From assembly GCA_934647235.1 (NCBI GenBank), contig CAKUFG010000002.1:1-64000 (forward strand): 64,000 bases of DNA, given 5' to 3'. Of this stretch, positions 16,139-25,019 are shown piece by piece. The notes under the pieces were generated by a model, which was given only the letters and a program-made list of their open reading frames with translations, was not told the origin of the DNA and did not search any database. Every line of letters starts with the position of its first letter. The stretch's first letter is position 1. The position numbers and the translations under genes are program-made. This DNA is from an uncultured Clostridia bacterium (GTDB lineage: Bacteria; Bacillota; Clostridia; Christensenellales; Aristaeellaceae).

Positions 16139-16261
16139 TTTTCTGCCCGTGAGCCTTTGGCTCACAAGAAAATGACGTTCCCGCTGAAAGTCTGCTTCAG
16201 CTGACTTTCAGCGGCATGCTTATTATAGCACACGCTCGCATAAGTTTTACAATGAAACGCA

Positions 16262-16291
16262 TTGACGAAAGCGCCCAGGAGCAGGTAATAT
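16262..16291 (+). promoter_or_regulatory. Promoter of the thioredoxin-fold protein gene
   Basis: TTGACG (16262-16267), 18 nt, TAATAT (16286-16291), overlapping TATAAT at 16289-16294. The ribosome site AAGGAGGT follows at 16310-16317. Confidence 0.6.
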
Positions 16292-16323
16292 AATATGGCA
16301 TCCCTTTTAAGGAGGTATTTATA

Positions 16324-18015
16324 ATGAAAAAACTGTGCGCAATGCTGCTTTCCCTTTCGCTGCTGTGTGCCCTGCTTCCCGCGCAGGCAGGCGCGTATCG
16401 CTTAGGCGATACCATCGCGGATTTTTCCGTCTCCACCCCGGACGGCGAAACGCTGTCGCTGCAGGCGCTTTTGCAAAAATACCGCGCCGTCGTGCTCAAC
16501 TTCTGGTTCAAGGATTGCACCTGGTGCGACTATGAGTTTCCCTATTTAGAGGAAGCCTGGCAGCAGCTTTCCAGCGACGTGGCCGTGCTGGCCCTGTCCC
16601 CCTATGACGATGTGCAGACCATCGCCGATTACCAGACAAGCAAGGGCCTCACCTTCCCCATGGCGATGGACACGGCAGGCCTGAGCACGCAGTTTGGCGT
16701 AGGCAGCTACCCCACCACCATCGTGATCGACCGCTACGGCGTATACTGTCTGCGGGAGGAGGGCGCGCAGCCCTCGGCGCAGGCGTTTATCGACCTGCTT
16801 ACCCCCTATATCGGGGCGGATTACAGCCAGTCCGTGCTAAACGGCGCATCCCTGCCCACGGCCCAAGCCCCCAGCGCTGAGGCGCTGCGCGGCGCGCTGG
16901 GCGATGCGCTGACCTTCTATTTTTCCGATTCGCTGACTGCCTGGCCCTGGCTGGTGGATGGCGATCGTGTGTATTCCAGCAACGCGGGAGCGGCGGAAAC
17001 CGACGCGCTGCTATATACCCGCGTCACCGCGCAGGCAGGCGATGCGCTGGCCTTTGACATGCGCGTATCCTGCCTGCCCGTGTTTGACCGCCTGACGATC
17101 TCCCTGAGCGGTGAAATCGTGAAGACCTTCACGGGCGAAACCAGCCTGCAGGGCTATGCAATCGCCTTTCCGCAGGCCGGGGAATATGAAATCTGCTTCG
17201 CCTATACCAAGGACAGCGCGGAGGGCGCAGGCGACGACCGGGCGGAGCTGAGCCATATTCGCCTGCTGCACGGTCAGGAGGCCGCGGACGCGCTGGCGGC
17301 CAATCCCGCCTATCCGCAGACGCTGCCGGGCAAGGATCTGAACGTTTCGCTTTCTTCCTCCGCCGCGCGCGAAATCGCCTTTGACGATCCTGCGGGCTAC
17401 ATCGCAGCCTATCTGCCCGCCAAGCATTATTACATCCTCACCCAGGATCCCGCCCCGGCACACGTGGCCATCGGCGCAGATATCGATCCGGACGCGGCCA
17501 TCCTGTACAATATGGACGGCGCACGAGCCGTCAGCACCGCTGAAACAGGCGAAAGCGGCTTTATCGTCTCCTGCGGCCTGCAAGGCGAATCCTATGATCA
17601 GCTGCTGGTGCTGGAATCGCTGGAGCAGCAGGAGAACAACGCTGCGATTCTGTACTTTGTTGACGCTGCGTTTGTGGATCAGGTGTGCCAGGGCTTCGGC
17701 GCATCCTGGCGCTATCTGGAAAATGGCGCAGCCGATTCTGCCCAGGAATCTCCCCAGGAAGCCACCTATACCCTGCGTTTTGTCGATGCGGATGGCGCGC
17801 CTGTCGCAGGCGTGATGGTCAACATCTGCTCGGATACCTTCTGCTTTGCTCCGGCAGTTACAGGCACGGACGGCGTGGCGACCTTCACCGGCGCGCCGTA
17901 TGCCTATGAGGTGCATGTGCTGCACGCTCCCGCCGGCTATCAGTGGGACGATACGCAGACGATCACCCTGCCCGCTGCGGGTGGCGAAGTGATGCTGACG
18001 CTGAGCAGAGAGTAA
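16324..18015 (+). CDS. Secreted thioredoxin-like (TlpA/AhpC-TSA) protein with C-terminal Cna-B-like domain
   Basis: 563 residues. A signal peptide (about 1-23, MKKLCAMLLSLSLLCALLPA) directs export. Residues 25-165 form a TlpA/redoxin fold: YRLGDTIADFSVSTPDG, LNFWFKDCTWCDYEFPYL with the active Cys65-x-x-Cys68 pair, and VGSYPTTIVID with the cis-proline. The middle (165-470) has no recognised family. Residues 478-563 (YTLRFVDADGAPVAGVMVNIC to the end) look like a SpaA/Cna-B prealbumin-like repeat of surface proteins. It probably acts as an extracytoplasmic thiol-disulfide protein; the fusion to a Cna-B-like module is unusual. No lipobox or sortase signal is visible. Confidence 0.8.
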   Translation: MKKLCAMLLSLSLLCALLPAQAGAYRLGDTIADFSVSTPDGETLSLQALLQKYRAVVLNFWFKDCTWCDYEFPYLEEAWQQLSSDVAVLALSPYDDVQTIADYQTSKGLTFPMAMDTAGLSTQFGVGSYPTTIVIDRYGVYCLREEGAQPSAQAFIDLLTPYIGADYSQSVLNGASLPTAQAPSAEALRGALGDALTFYFSDSLTAWPWLVDGDRVYSSNAGAAETDALLYTRVTAQAGDALAFDMRVSCLPVFDRLTISLSGEIVKTFTGETSLQGYAIAFPQAGEYEICFAYTKDSAEGAGDDRAELSHIRLLHGQEAADALAANPAYPQTLPGKDLNVSLSSSAAREIAFDDPAGYIAAYLPAKHYYILTQDPAPAHVAIGADIDPDAAILYNMDGARAVSTAETGESGFIVSCGLQGESYDQLLVLESLEQQENNAAILYFVDAAFVDQVCQGFGASWRYLENGAADSAQESPQEATYTLRFVDADGAPVAGVMVNICSDTFCFAPAVTGTDGVATFTGAPYAYEVHVLHAPAGYQWDDTQTITLPAAGGEVMLTLSRE

Positions 18016-18030
18016 GTACGAGAGAAGGGC

Positions 18031-18659
18031 CGTTACTTTCTTCAGTGAAGAAAGTAACAAAGAACCTGTGTGTGACGTAAAAGTCAGTTGAATTAAACTG
18101 GGAGTGGCCCTGGCCACCCGCCCCCGTGACAGGGAAAAACTTAAGCTGCCTGGTCTGGAGCAAGCTCCGCCCAGGCAGCTTTTCATTTTTCCCCTTTGGC
18201 CTGGCTTCGCCAGCCCGCGCCGATTAAAATCGGCGTGCCACGGGGCACGATGAGTGTTTCCGGAAACTCGGCGCAGCGATTAGCGGCAGTTGGAGAGTTC
18301 ACTCACCAAAAGGCTTCTCCTTGGGGAGAAGCTCCGCCGCAGGCGGTGATGAGGGGGCCTATTGCGCGGAAATGCAAGCAGCATTTCATGCCGCGTTCCC
18401 CCTGCTTGGCCATTCTTGCCAACTATCGCAATCAACTATGCCCCGTGGCACGCTGATCGCAGATCAGCGCGGGGCGTGCGCAGCACGACCAAGGGGGAAA
18501 GCAAGAAGCGAACGGAGGAAAGCTTGCTTTCATCCGGGCGGTTCAGGCTTTCACCTGCCGCGATTCTCAAACAGCAGTCCCGCCTTCCAGATTTATTCCA
18601 GCAGCTTTCACGGCCACAATACAGGTTCTTTGGTACTTTCTTGACTCAAGAAAGTACCG
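18031..18659. repeat. Hairpin-rich non-coding element bounded by inverted 39-bp ends
   Basis: The left end (18031-18069) and the reverse complement of the right end (18659-18621) match at 35 of 39 positions. Each end contains a perfect 27-nt palindrome (18032-18058 and 18632-18658), and the four mismatches fall in two base pairs that change together (T-A to G-C, C-G to G-C). An inner inverted pair, GTGCCACGGGGCA at 18235-18247 and TGCCCCGTGGCAC at 18439-18451, is nested inside, with many smaller hairpins. No plausible gene is present in 18016-18683. It looks like a MITE-type or structured intergenic element. Confidence 0.7.
18143..18190 (+). terminator. Terminator inside the 18 kb element
   Basis: AAGCTGCCTGG (18143-18153) pairs with CCAGGCAGCTT (18171-18181), with an inner GGAGC-AA-GCTCC stem, followed by TTCATTTTT. 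It would end the transcript of the thioredoxin-like gene. Confidence 0.75.
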
Positions 18660-18683
18660 TCCCCATGGAAAGGCTGGCTGCAT

Positions 18684-21404
18684 TTACAGAATCTTTTTGT
18701 TTTTCTGCTTGTTCAGCAGCTGCTGCGCTGTCTGCGTGGGCGCAGGGCGCGGCTGCTCTGACTGAACAGTCTTGGGCTTTTCTTTGGGCTTCTGCACCGT
18801 CTCCGCCGGCTTTTCCCTGCGCGGAGGCTGCTGCCTGGCCGCGCGGCGTGCATTCAGATAGCGTTCCAACGCCACATCCCAGCTCAGACGGCGCAGCGCA
18901 ATATCGCACAGCAGCAGCACCATCAGCGCCCACAAAAGCGGCTGGGTCAGGTCACGGCGTGCGCGCACAACGGCGTGGGTTGCTTTGAGCATCTCCGCGC
19001 TGTCGGTGATCTCGCGCCCGCCCGTCAGCACGGACAGGTAAGGCAGCGTGCTTTCAGCGTTCTGGCTGCGCAGATCATACTCGCCTGAATAGCCATTGAC
19101 CGCGCCGCCCTCCATCACGCGCTGAAGCTCGCCGCTTTCATCGCGCTGCTCCACGCGAAGGGCATATGCGCCCAGCTGCGCAGCGGCAATTTCGCCCTCA
19201 TACACGCCCGGCGCGCTCTCCTGCAAGGCAAGCTGCGTCTGCATGCCGTCAGGCAGCAGAGCCGTCACGCTGGTGCTCAGGCCCGTCTGCGCACCCTCGG
19301 GCGCGGTATAGGCAATGCGCAGCGCGTCGCCCTGACGCTCTGTGGTCAATTGCCCCTCGCGCTCCTCGCCGGGCAGAGTGAAAGCCGCCATGCCGCCATA
19401 GAAGGCCGCAGCCTGATCCCACTGCAAAAACTCGCTCGTCCAGGCGCCGCGGCTATCGGCCATGAAGGCAACCACGCGACCCGCGCCATACTGCCACCAG
19501 GCCAGGATAGGATCCTCGCGATCGCTCATCAGCGATACTGTGGCCAGGCTCTTTTCGGTCGCGGCCAGATAGCCGCTTAGCTGCGGGAAGCCCTCAAAGT
19601 CCGTCAGCGCGGACTGCTCGGTAATCACGGGCGTAAAGGTGCGGTTCTGCACATAGGAGCCCGACACCAGATAGGTTTCCTTGGTGAAGATCTTGGGCAG
19701 GTTATCAAACTCGTTCGCCGCATAGGCGCGGCCGCCGCCCTGCTGGGCCAGCGTGCGCAGGGTGGCCTGATCAGCCCCGCTGCCCACGGCCACGGTGGTC
19801 AGGGTGATATCGTTTTGCTGCATGATATCGCACAGCTGCAGATAGCCCGTATCGCCCGCCTCGCCGTCGGTAAGGAAAATGATGTGCTTTTGCTGCGCCT
19901 GCGTGTTCATCAGGGCGAACGTGGCCTCATACAGCGCGGTAAAGAAAGCCGTACCGCCGCCTGGGCGGATGGTGCCGATCTGGTTCTGGATACCCTCGAC
20001 GTCCTCGGCCTTCTGCAGATTGACCACCCACTTGGCCGCATCGTCAAAGGCGATCACGCCCACCTGATCATTGGGGGTCAGCACCTCGGCGGCGCGCATG
20101 GCGGCCTCCTTGGCCAGCTCCAGGCGCGTGGTGCCAAACATGCCGTCAGTCATGGAGCCGGATTTATCGATCACCAGCATCAGCGCCAGCGAGGGCAGAT
20201 CCAGCTTATTGCGCACATCGATGGTAACGGGCAGCATTTCTTCCAGCTTGCTGCCGCGATAACCGCCCAGCGCATAGCTGCTGTCGCCGCCGATGACCGT
20301 AAGTCCCCGGCCCAGCACGCGCACGGCGCTATCCAGCGCGGCCCACTGTTCCTCATCCGCCGCGTCGTAATCCACATTGACCAGGATCACGCCGTCATAT
20401 TGGCGCAGCTGCTCCGCATCATAGGGCAGCTGGGCGGGCAGCACGGTTTCATACTGCATGGCTGCGGCGCTGAGCATGGCCGCCATCTCGCTGCCCTCGC
20501 CCTGTGTGCCCTCCACCAGCAATAGCTTGGGCGCGCCCTGCACATACACATAGCCGCCCATGCTGTCGTTCTGCGCGCAGCTGTCCCCCTCGGATATCAA
20601 CCGCGCCTCGTAAGTAACAACGCCGGTATCGGCCGCCACATCGCGGAAGGTAAAGGTGTTGTCGCCGCGCCGCAGCGTCACCTCGCGCGAGGAAACGGGC
20701 GTGCGGTTCTGATACAGCACCAGCGTGCCGGCAGTATCATGATTGGCCGTCACCTGCACGGTCACGGTGAAGGATTGCCCCTGATACACGCGCGAGGGCA
20801 CGTTCAGCTGGGATATCTGCGCGTCGGGCAGCGCGTCGCCCGAAAAGCTCTGGAAATCCACCGTCACGCCGCGCGCCGCCAACTGCTGCGCCGCCGCGCG
20901 CACATCATCCGTCGCGCCGTCGGACAATACCACAATGCGCCCCTGCGCATCCTCCGGCAGCAGGGCCGAGGCCAGCGTCAGGGCGGAGGACAGGTCTGAC
21001 GCCTGTGCGTCCACCGCCGTGGTCACGCCGTTATACGTGCCGTCCTGCGCCAGGGGCTTTTCCACCATGGCGTTGCCGCCAAAGACGATCACGCCCGCGT
21101 TGATGGAGGCATCCTTGTTTTCAAGCGCCGTCCGCACGCTTTGGGTCATCTGATCCTGCATGCCGCGGGCGGAGGCCGAAGCATCTGCCAATATCCACAC
21201 CGCCTGCTGGCCGCCGGGCAGCACCACCGAGGGCGCGGCCAGCGCCAGCACGCACAGGCAGGTAAGCAGGCAGCGCATCACGCGCGCCACCCGGTGCTTG
21301 ATGCGGCGTGAGCGCCGTCCCCCGCGCCGGTCAATCAGATAAATCAGCGCAATATAGGCCGGCAGCAGCAGCAAAAGCAACGGTCTTGCGAACTCAAGCG
21401 ACAC
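18684..21404 (-). CDS. Large membrane protein with two VWA regions and a glutamine-amidotransferase-like segment
   Basis: 906 residues from GTG 21404, which overlaps the upstream gene by 11 nt. Two N-terminal hydrophobic helices (about 8-24, 42-60) precede a first VWA-like domain with a weak DASAS metal site (74-78). Residues 290-395 resemble the class I GATase-like fold seen in such proteins (IGGDSSYALGGYRGSKLEEMLPV). A second, canonical VWA domain starts at about 405, with MIDAS Asp413-x-Ser-Gly-Ser417 and a downstream FLTDGEA. A hydrophobic helix near 805-825 is followed by a Pro/Lys-rich cytoplasmic tail. It is the last gene of the eight-gene MoxR/VWA operon; function unknown. Confidence 0.85.
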   Translation of the reverse strand: MSLEFARPLLLLLLPAYIALIYLIDRRGGRRSRRIKHRVARVMRCLLTCLCVLALAAPSVVLPGGQQAVWILADASASARGMQDQMTQSVRTALENKDASINAGVIVFGGNAMVEKPLAQDGTYNGVTTAVDAQASDLSSALTLASALLPEDAQGRIVVLSDGATDDVRAAAQQLAARGVTVDFQSFSGDALPDAQISQLNVPSRVYQGQSFTVTVQVTANHDTAGTLVLYQNRTPVSSREVTLRRGDNTFTFRDVAADTGVVTYEARLISEGDSCAQNDSMGGYVYVQGAPKLLLVEGTQGEGSEMAAMLSAAAMQYETVLPAQLPYDAEQLRQYDGVILVNVDYDAADEEQWAALDSAVRVLGRGLTVIGGDSSYALGGYRGSKLEEMLPVTIDVRNKLDLPSLALMLVIDKSGSMTDGMFGTTRLELAKEAAMRAAEVLTPNDQVGVIAFDDAAKWVVNLQKAEDVEGIQNQIGTIRPGGGTAFFTALYEATFALMNTQAQQKHIIFLTDGEAGDTGYLQLCDIMQQNDITLTTVAVGSGADQATLRTLAQQGGGRAYAANEFDNLPKIFTKETYLVSGSYVQNRTFTPVITEQSALTDFEGFPQLSGYLAATEKSLATVSLMSDREDPILAWWQYGAGRVVAFMADSRGAWTSEFLQWDQAAAFYGGMAAFTLPGEEREGQLTTERQGDALRIAYTAPEGAQTGLSTSVTALLPDGMQTQLALQESAPGVYEGEIAAAQLGAYALRVEQRDESGELQRVMEGGAVNGYSGEYDLRSQNAESTLPYLSVLTGGREITDSAEMLKATHAVVRARRDLTQPLLWALMVLLLCDIALRRLSWDVALERYLNARRAARQQPPRREKPAETVQKPKEKPKTVQSEQPRPAPTQTAQQLLNKQKNKKIL

Positions 21405-23151
21405 GCCGGCTCACCCCCCATTCAATCAGCAGCAGCGCCAGGAATGCCAGCAGCACCCACAGCGTCAGCTCATGCCCGGCCGCCGTTTCCAGCTGGCGGG
21501 ACAGCCCCTCGCCGCCCGGCGCGCCTACATTGCGCACATCGTATTCCGCCGCGTCGCCGTGCACGGTAAAGTACACGCTGCGCGTATCGCCATCGGCATA
21601 GCGCTGCTCAAAGCAGTAAACGCCCTGCTCGGAGGTATCCGCCTGCTGCGCGCCGCAGCGCTTGCCGGATGGCAGGATCACCTGCGCCGATTCGGCGCGC
21701 GCATCCACGGGCAGGGTAAGCGGCGCTTCGCACACCGCGTCCTGTACGCTCTCACGCACGTTGGGCAAAAGAAAGCTAAGGAGATTTTGCATCAGCACCG
21801 GAAAATCCGCCTTGAGCGGCAGGTTGCTATCGTGCAGGTCAAAGCCGAGCACTGCCGTGCGCAGGCCGCCCTGCTCGCTGACCGCCAGCAGCGTATCCGC
21901 ACCCAGCATCAGCACCGCATCCCCGCCCGCAAGGGGCGTATACTGCCGCAGCGCCACCTGCTTGAGCGTCAGGTTCTCCGTCAGGCTGCTTGCCGCGCGC
22001 TGCGTGGATACGCGCATTTCGCCGTCAGCCTCCCGCGCCTCGCCGCAGGCAATTCCGCGCACCTGCGCCTTGGGATTCACAGCCAGAACGGCCCCCAACT
22101 GCGGGAGCGTCTCGGGCAATTCGCCGTCAAACACATACAGATCGATGTTCTCAATTTCGGCCGCTTCCTGGGCCGTGGTGCGCAGCAACACGATATCCTC
22201 GCGCAGGGACAGCGCCTTTTCCAAAAAGACGTTTTCCCCCGCCAGCGCTGCGCGATAGCTGCCCTCGCCCTGCGCGGCATACCAGCGCTCGTTATCCAGT
22301 GCCAGCGCGTCCTTTTCCACAATGCGCGCATGCAGGGTGGTATAGCCCTCGGGCGCATCCAGCAGCAGCGCGCGGCTTTCGCCAGCCTTGAGATCGGCCG
22401 TCACCACATCGCGCAGCACGCCGTCGGCCTGGCACTCCAATGTAATGCGCGTATCCGCGCCATAGTTCATCACGCGCGCGTAGGCCTTGCCCTGCTCTGA
22501 CGCGCCCAGCGCCAGGATGGCCACGTTATCCGCGCCCTGACCTACGCGCACCACCTGCACATCGTCCGCAGCCTCATAGGTATCGGAAAACACGATGATG
22601 TTCAGCCCTGGAATATCGCGCCCCATGGCGCGCGCCAGCGATACCGCCCCAGCCAGATCGGCAGAGGCGTTCTGCGCCGTCAGGCCCTCGATGGCCGCGC
22701 GCACAGGATGCGTTTCGCCGCTGCGGGTAACGCACTGGCGCACCTGCGCGCCCGCCGCCAGCACGGTCACGCGCTCGCCGTCGTGCAGGCCGTCCACCAG
22801 GCTCAGGGCCTTCTTTTTCGCCTCGTCCAGGCGGCTTTCACCGTTCGCCTGCGCCTGCATGCTGGCGGACAGGTCAAAGATCAGCACCGTTTCGCCCGTC
22901 ACGCCGCCGCTGACGGCAGGGCGCATCAAAGCGGCCGTCAGCAAAAGCGCCAACAGCAGCTGCAAAAAATACAGAATATTCTTTTTCAGTTTTTGAAACG
23001 GGCGCGACGCAGTCTGATCCGCCGCAGCCCTCTGCCACAGCAGCAGGCTCGGCACGTTCCTCTGCACGCTCTGGCGCTTGAGCAGATACAGGGCGGTAAT
23101 GACCGCCAGGCTCAGCAGCGCCCACGCGCCCGCGGGATATAACCATTGCAT
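21394..23151 (-). CDS. BatA-domain VWA membrane protein
   Basis: 585 residues. The N-terminus MQWLYPAGAWALLSLAVITA with LYLLKRQS and PSLLLWQRA is the BatA/aerotolerance-type membrane anchor, with a second helix at about 60-78. A VWA domain follows (VLIFDLSASMQAQ, MIDAS Asp-x-Ser-x-Ser). The rest is an extracytoplasmic beta-rich region and a C-terminal helix at about 560-578. Proteins of this type occur beside MoxR ATPases and DUF58 proteins and are thought to help assemble or protect envelope complexes. The stop codon overlaps the next gene of the operon. Confidence 0.87.
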   Translation of the reverse strand: MQWLYPAGAWALLSLAVITALYLLKRQSVQRNVPSLLLWQRAAADQTASRPFQKLKKNILYFLQLLLALLLTAALMRPAVSGGVTGETVLIFDLSASMQAQANGESRLDEAKKKALSLVDGLHDGERVTVLAAGAQVRQCVTRSGETHPVRAAIEGLTAQNASADLAGAVSLARAMGRDIPGLNIIVFSDTYEAADDVQVVRVGQGADNVAILALGASEQGKAYARVMNYGADTRITLECQADGVLRDVVTADLKAGESRALLLDAPEGYTTLHARIVEKDALALDNERWYAAQGEGSYRAALAGENVFLEKALSLREDIVLLRTTAQEAAEIENIDLYVFDGELPETLPQLGAVLAVNPKAQVRGIACGEAREADGEMRVSTQRAASSLTENLTLKQVALRQYTPLAGGDAVLMLGADTLLAVSEQGGLRTAVLGFDLHDSNLPLKADFPVLMQNLLSFLLPNVRESVQDAVCEAPLTLPVDARAESAQVILPSGKRCGAQQADTSEQGVYCFEQRYADGDTRSVYFTVHGDAAEYDVRNVGAPGGEGLSRQLETAAGHELTLWVLLAFLALLLIEWGVSRRVA

Positions 23152-23166
23152 GATTGTTTCCCCTTT

Positions 23167-24030
23167 TTACGCAATCAGCCCCGCGCGGGACAGCTCCCGC
23201 AGCACGGTTTTTTCCATATCCAGATCGCTGGTAAGCAAGAGATTGCCCATATCGCGCCCATGGCAGAAGGCCTCGACAGCGCGCAGATACGCCGTCAGCG
23301 CGCGCTGATATTGGTTCAGCGTGTCGCGCCCGGCCAGGATCTCCATATGCTGGTTGGTTTCCTGATCCACCAGGCGCACCATGCCCTCCAGATCGGGCTG
23401 CATCTCCCAGGGCGAAAGCACCTGCAGAACGCTGACCTCCTGCTTGCGGTACTGCAGCGATTTCAGCGCCGTTTCGTAGCCGTCCTCGCTCATCAGATCG
23501 CTGATGACAAAGCACAGCCCGCGTCCCGGCCGCAGCGGCGCGCGCGGCATCTGCCGGGACAGAAGCAGCCGTCCCCTGGGCGACAAGCCCTGCAGAAAGG
23601 CCGTGGCGCGCATAAAACCCGCGCGGCCGGAGAAGACCTCGGACGCTGTAATCTCCTCCCCCAGGGCGATGATTACCGCCCGGTCGCCGCCGCGAATGGC
23701 CATGTAGCACAATAGCTGCGCCAGACCTTGCGCCATCTCCCACTTGGAAGGTTCGCCAAAATCCATGGAGGCGCTGCAATCCAGCAGGACATGCACGGTG
23801 GTTTCCTGCTCCTCCATGAACAGCTTCAGAAACAGGCGGTCAAAGCGCGCGTAGGCGTTCCAGTCCACGCGGCGCAGATCGTCGCCCGGCGCGTACTCGC
23901 GGAAATCCGAAAACTCCACCGAGCTGCCCAGCGCACGCGAACGCCGCAGGCCCCCCGCGCCGCCGCGCGCAGGGGCGCGCATGGCCAGCTGCAGCGCGTC
24001 CAGCCGCTGCAAAAACGCCTCGCTCAGCAT
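23167..24030 (-). CDS. DUF58 domain protein
   Basis: 287 residues, soluble. The block SSVEFSDFREYAPGDDLRRVDW is the DUF58 signature; it continues into a VWA-like fold with VLLDCSASMDFGEPSKW. DUF58 proteins are encoded next to MoxR AAA ATPases and are presumed partners that bind metal or substrate through the VWA fold. The gene overlaps moxR by 7 nt and is followed 15 nt later by the BatA-like gene, so translation is coupled. Confidence 0.92.
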   Translation of the reverse strand: MLSEAFLQRLDALQLAMRAPARGGAGGLRRSRALGSSVEFSDFREYAPGDDLRRVDWNAYARFDRLFLKLFMEEQETTVHVLLDCSASMDFGEPSKWEMAQGLAQLLCYMAIRGGDRAVIIALGEEITASEVFSGRAGFMRATAFLQGLSPRGRLLLSRQMPRAPLRPGRGLCFVISDLMSEDGYETALKSLQYRKQEVSVLQVLSPWEMQPDLEGMVRLVDQETNQHMEILAGRDTLNQYQRALTAYLRAVEAFCHGRDMGNLLLTSDLDMEKTVLRELSRAGLIA

Positions 24031-25007
24031 GCCGCTTTCTCCGCCTTGAGCAATTCGTCGATGATGCTGTCCGCCGTCTGCCCCTGCGCCATGCCCTCAA
24101 AGTTGAGCGCAATACGGTGCCGCAAACAGCTCTTGGCCACGGCGGCGACGTCCTCAAAGGATACATTGAAGCGTCCCTGCATCAGCGCGCGCACACGGGC
24201 AGCGCTGAAAATGGCCTGCGCCGCGCGGGGGCTTGCGCCAAAGCGCAGGAAGGAACGGGCAATCGCCGGGCTGTCGGGAAGCTCAGGATGCGTGCCCAGC
24301 ACCAGCTTCAGGGCAAACTGCTGCACAGCGGGGGCCACGGGCACCTCGCGCGCAATGGCGCGCAGGCGCAGGATGGTATCGCCGTCGGCAGCCTTCCGGG
24401 CGGTCTGCTCCTCGCCCGTGGTGGTCAGCTGCACGATCTCCCCCAGCTCCTCCAGCGTGGGGAAGGGCACCAGCACCTTAAAAAGGAAGCGGTCCAGCTG
24501 CGCCTCGGGCAGGGGGTAGGTGCCCTCCTGCTCCACGGGGTTCTGCGTGGCCAGCACAAAGTAGGGCTCCTTCATCGGGCGGGATACGCCCGCCACGGTA
24601 ACGCAGTGCTCCTGCATGGCCTCCAGCAGGGCAGACTGCGTTTTGGGCGTAGCGCGGTTGATCTCGTCCGCCAGCACGATCGAGGCAAACAGCGGGCCGG
24701 GCTGGAACTCAAAGGCGTTGCCCTGCGCGGTCTTTACGATGATGTTGGTGCCGGTGATATCGGCAGGCATCAGATCGGGAGTAAACTGGATGCGCGAAAA
24801 GGGCAGATCCAGCACGTGCGACAGCGTGCGCACCAGCCGCGTTTTGCCCAGCCCCGGCACGCCCTCCAGCAGCACGTTGCCGCCCGCCACCAGCGCCATA
24901 ATCATATGCTCCACCACGTCCTGCTGGCCGATGATCTCCTTGCCGATTTCGCGGCGAATGTCCTCCACCGTATTGCGGAAGGAAAGGATTTCCTGTTCAG
25001 TAGCCAT
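24024..25007 (-). CDS. MoxR family AAA+ ATPase
   Basis: 327 residues. Walker A is GVPGLGKT in LLEGVPGLGKTRLV, Walker B is VLADEINRATPKTQSALLEAMQE, and ATQNPVEQEGTYPLPEAQLDRF gives sensor 1 and the arginine finger region. MoxR ATPases act as chaperones that insert cofactors or remodel partner complexes, generally with VWA proteins. Here DUF58, BatA-like and double-VWA genes follow at once. AGGAGATAAAT precedes the ATG. Length and motifs are fully standard. Confidence 0.96.
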   Translation of the reverse strand: MATEQEILSFRNTVEDIRREIGKEIIGQQDVVEHMIMALVAGGNVLLEGVPGLGKTRLVRTLSHVLDLPFSRIQFTPDLMPADITGTNIIVKTAQGNAFEFQPGPLFASIVLADEINRATPKTQSALLEAMQEHCVTVAGVSRPMKEPYFVLATQNPVEQEGTYPLPEAQLDRFLFKVLVPFPTLEELGEIVQLTTTGEEQTARKAADGDTILRLRAIAREVPVAPAVQQFALKLVLGTHPELPDSPAIARSFLRFGASPRAAQAIFSAARVRALMQGRFNVSFEDVAAVAKSCLRHRIALNFEGMAQGQTADSIIDELLKAEKAAC

Positions 25008-25019
25008 ATTTATCTCCTT

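Noticed and set aside
18196..18988. Open frames at 18196-18456, 18321-18644 and 18362-18988 as small genes
   Set aside because: They cross the hairpin-rich element, have no ribosome sites and one runs into the antisense of the VWA gene.
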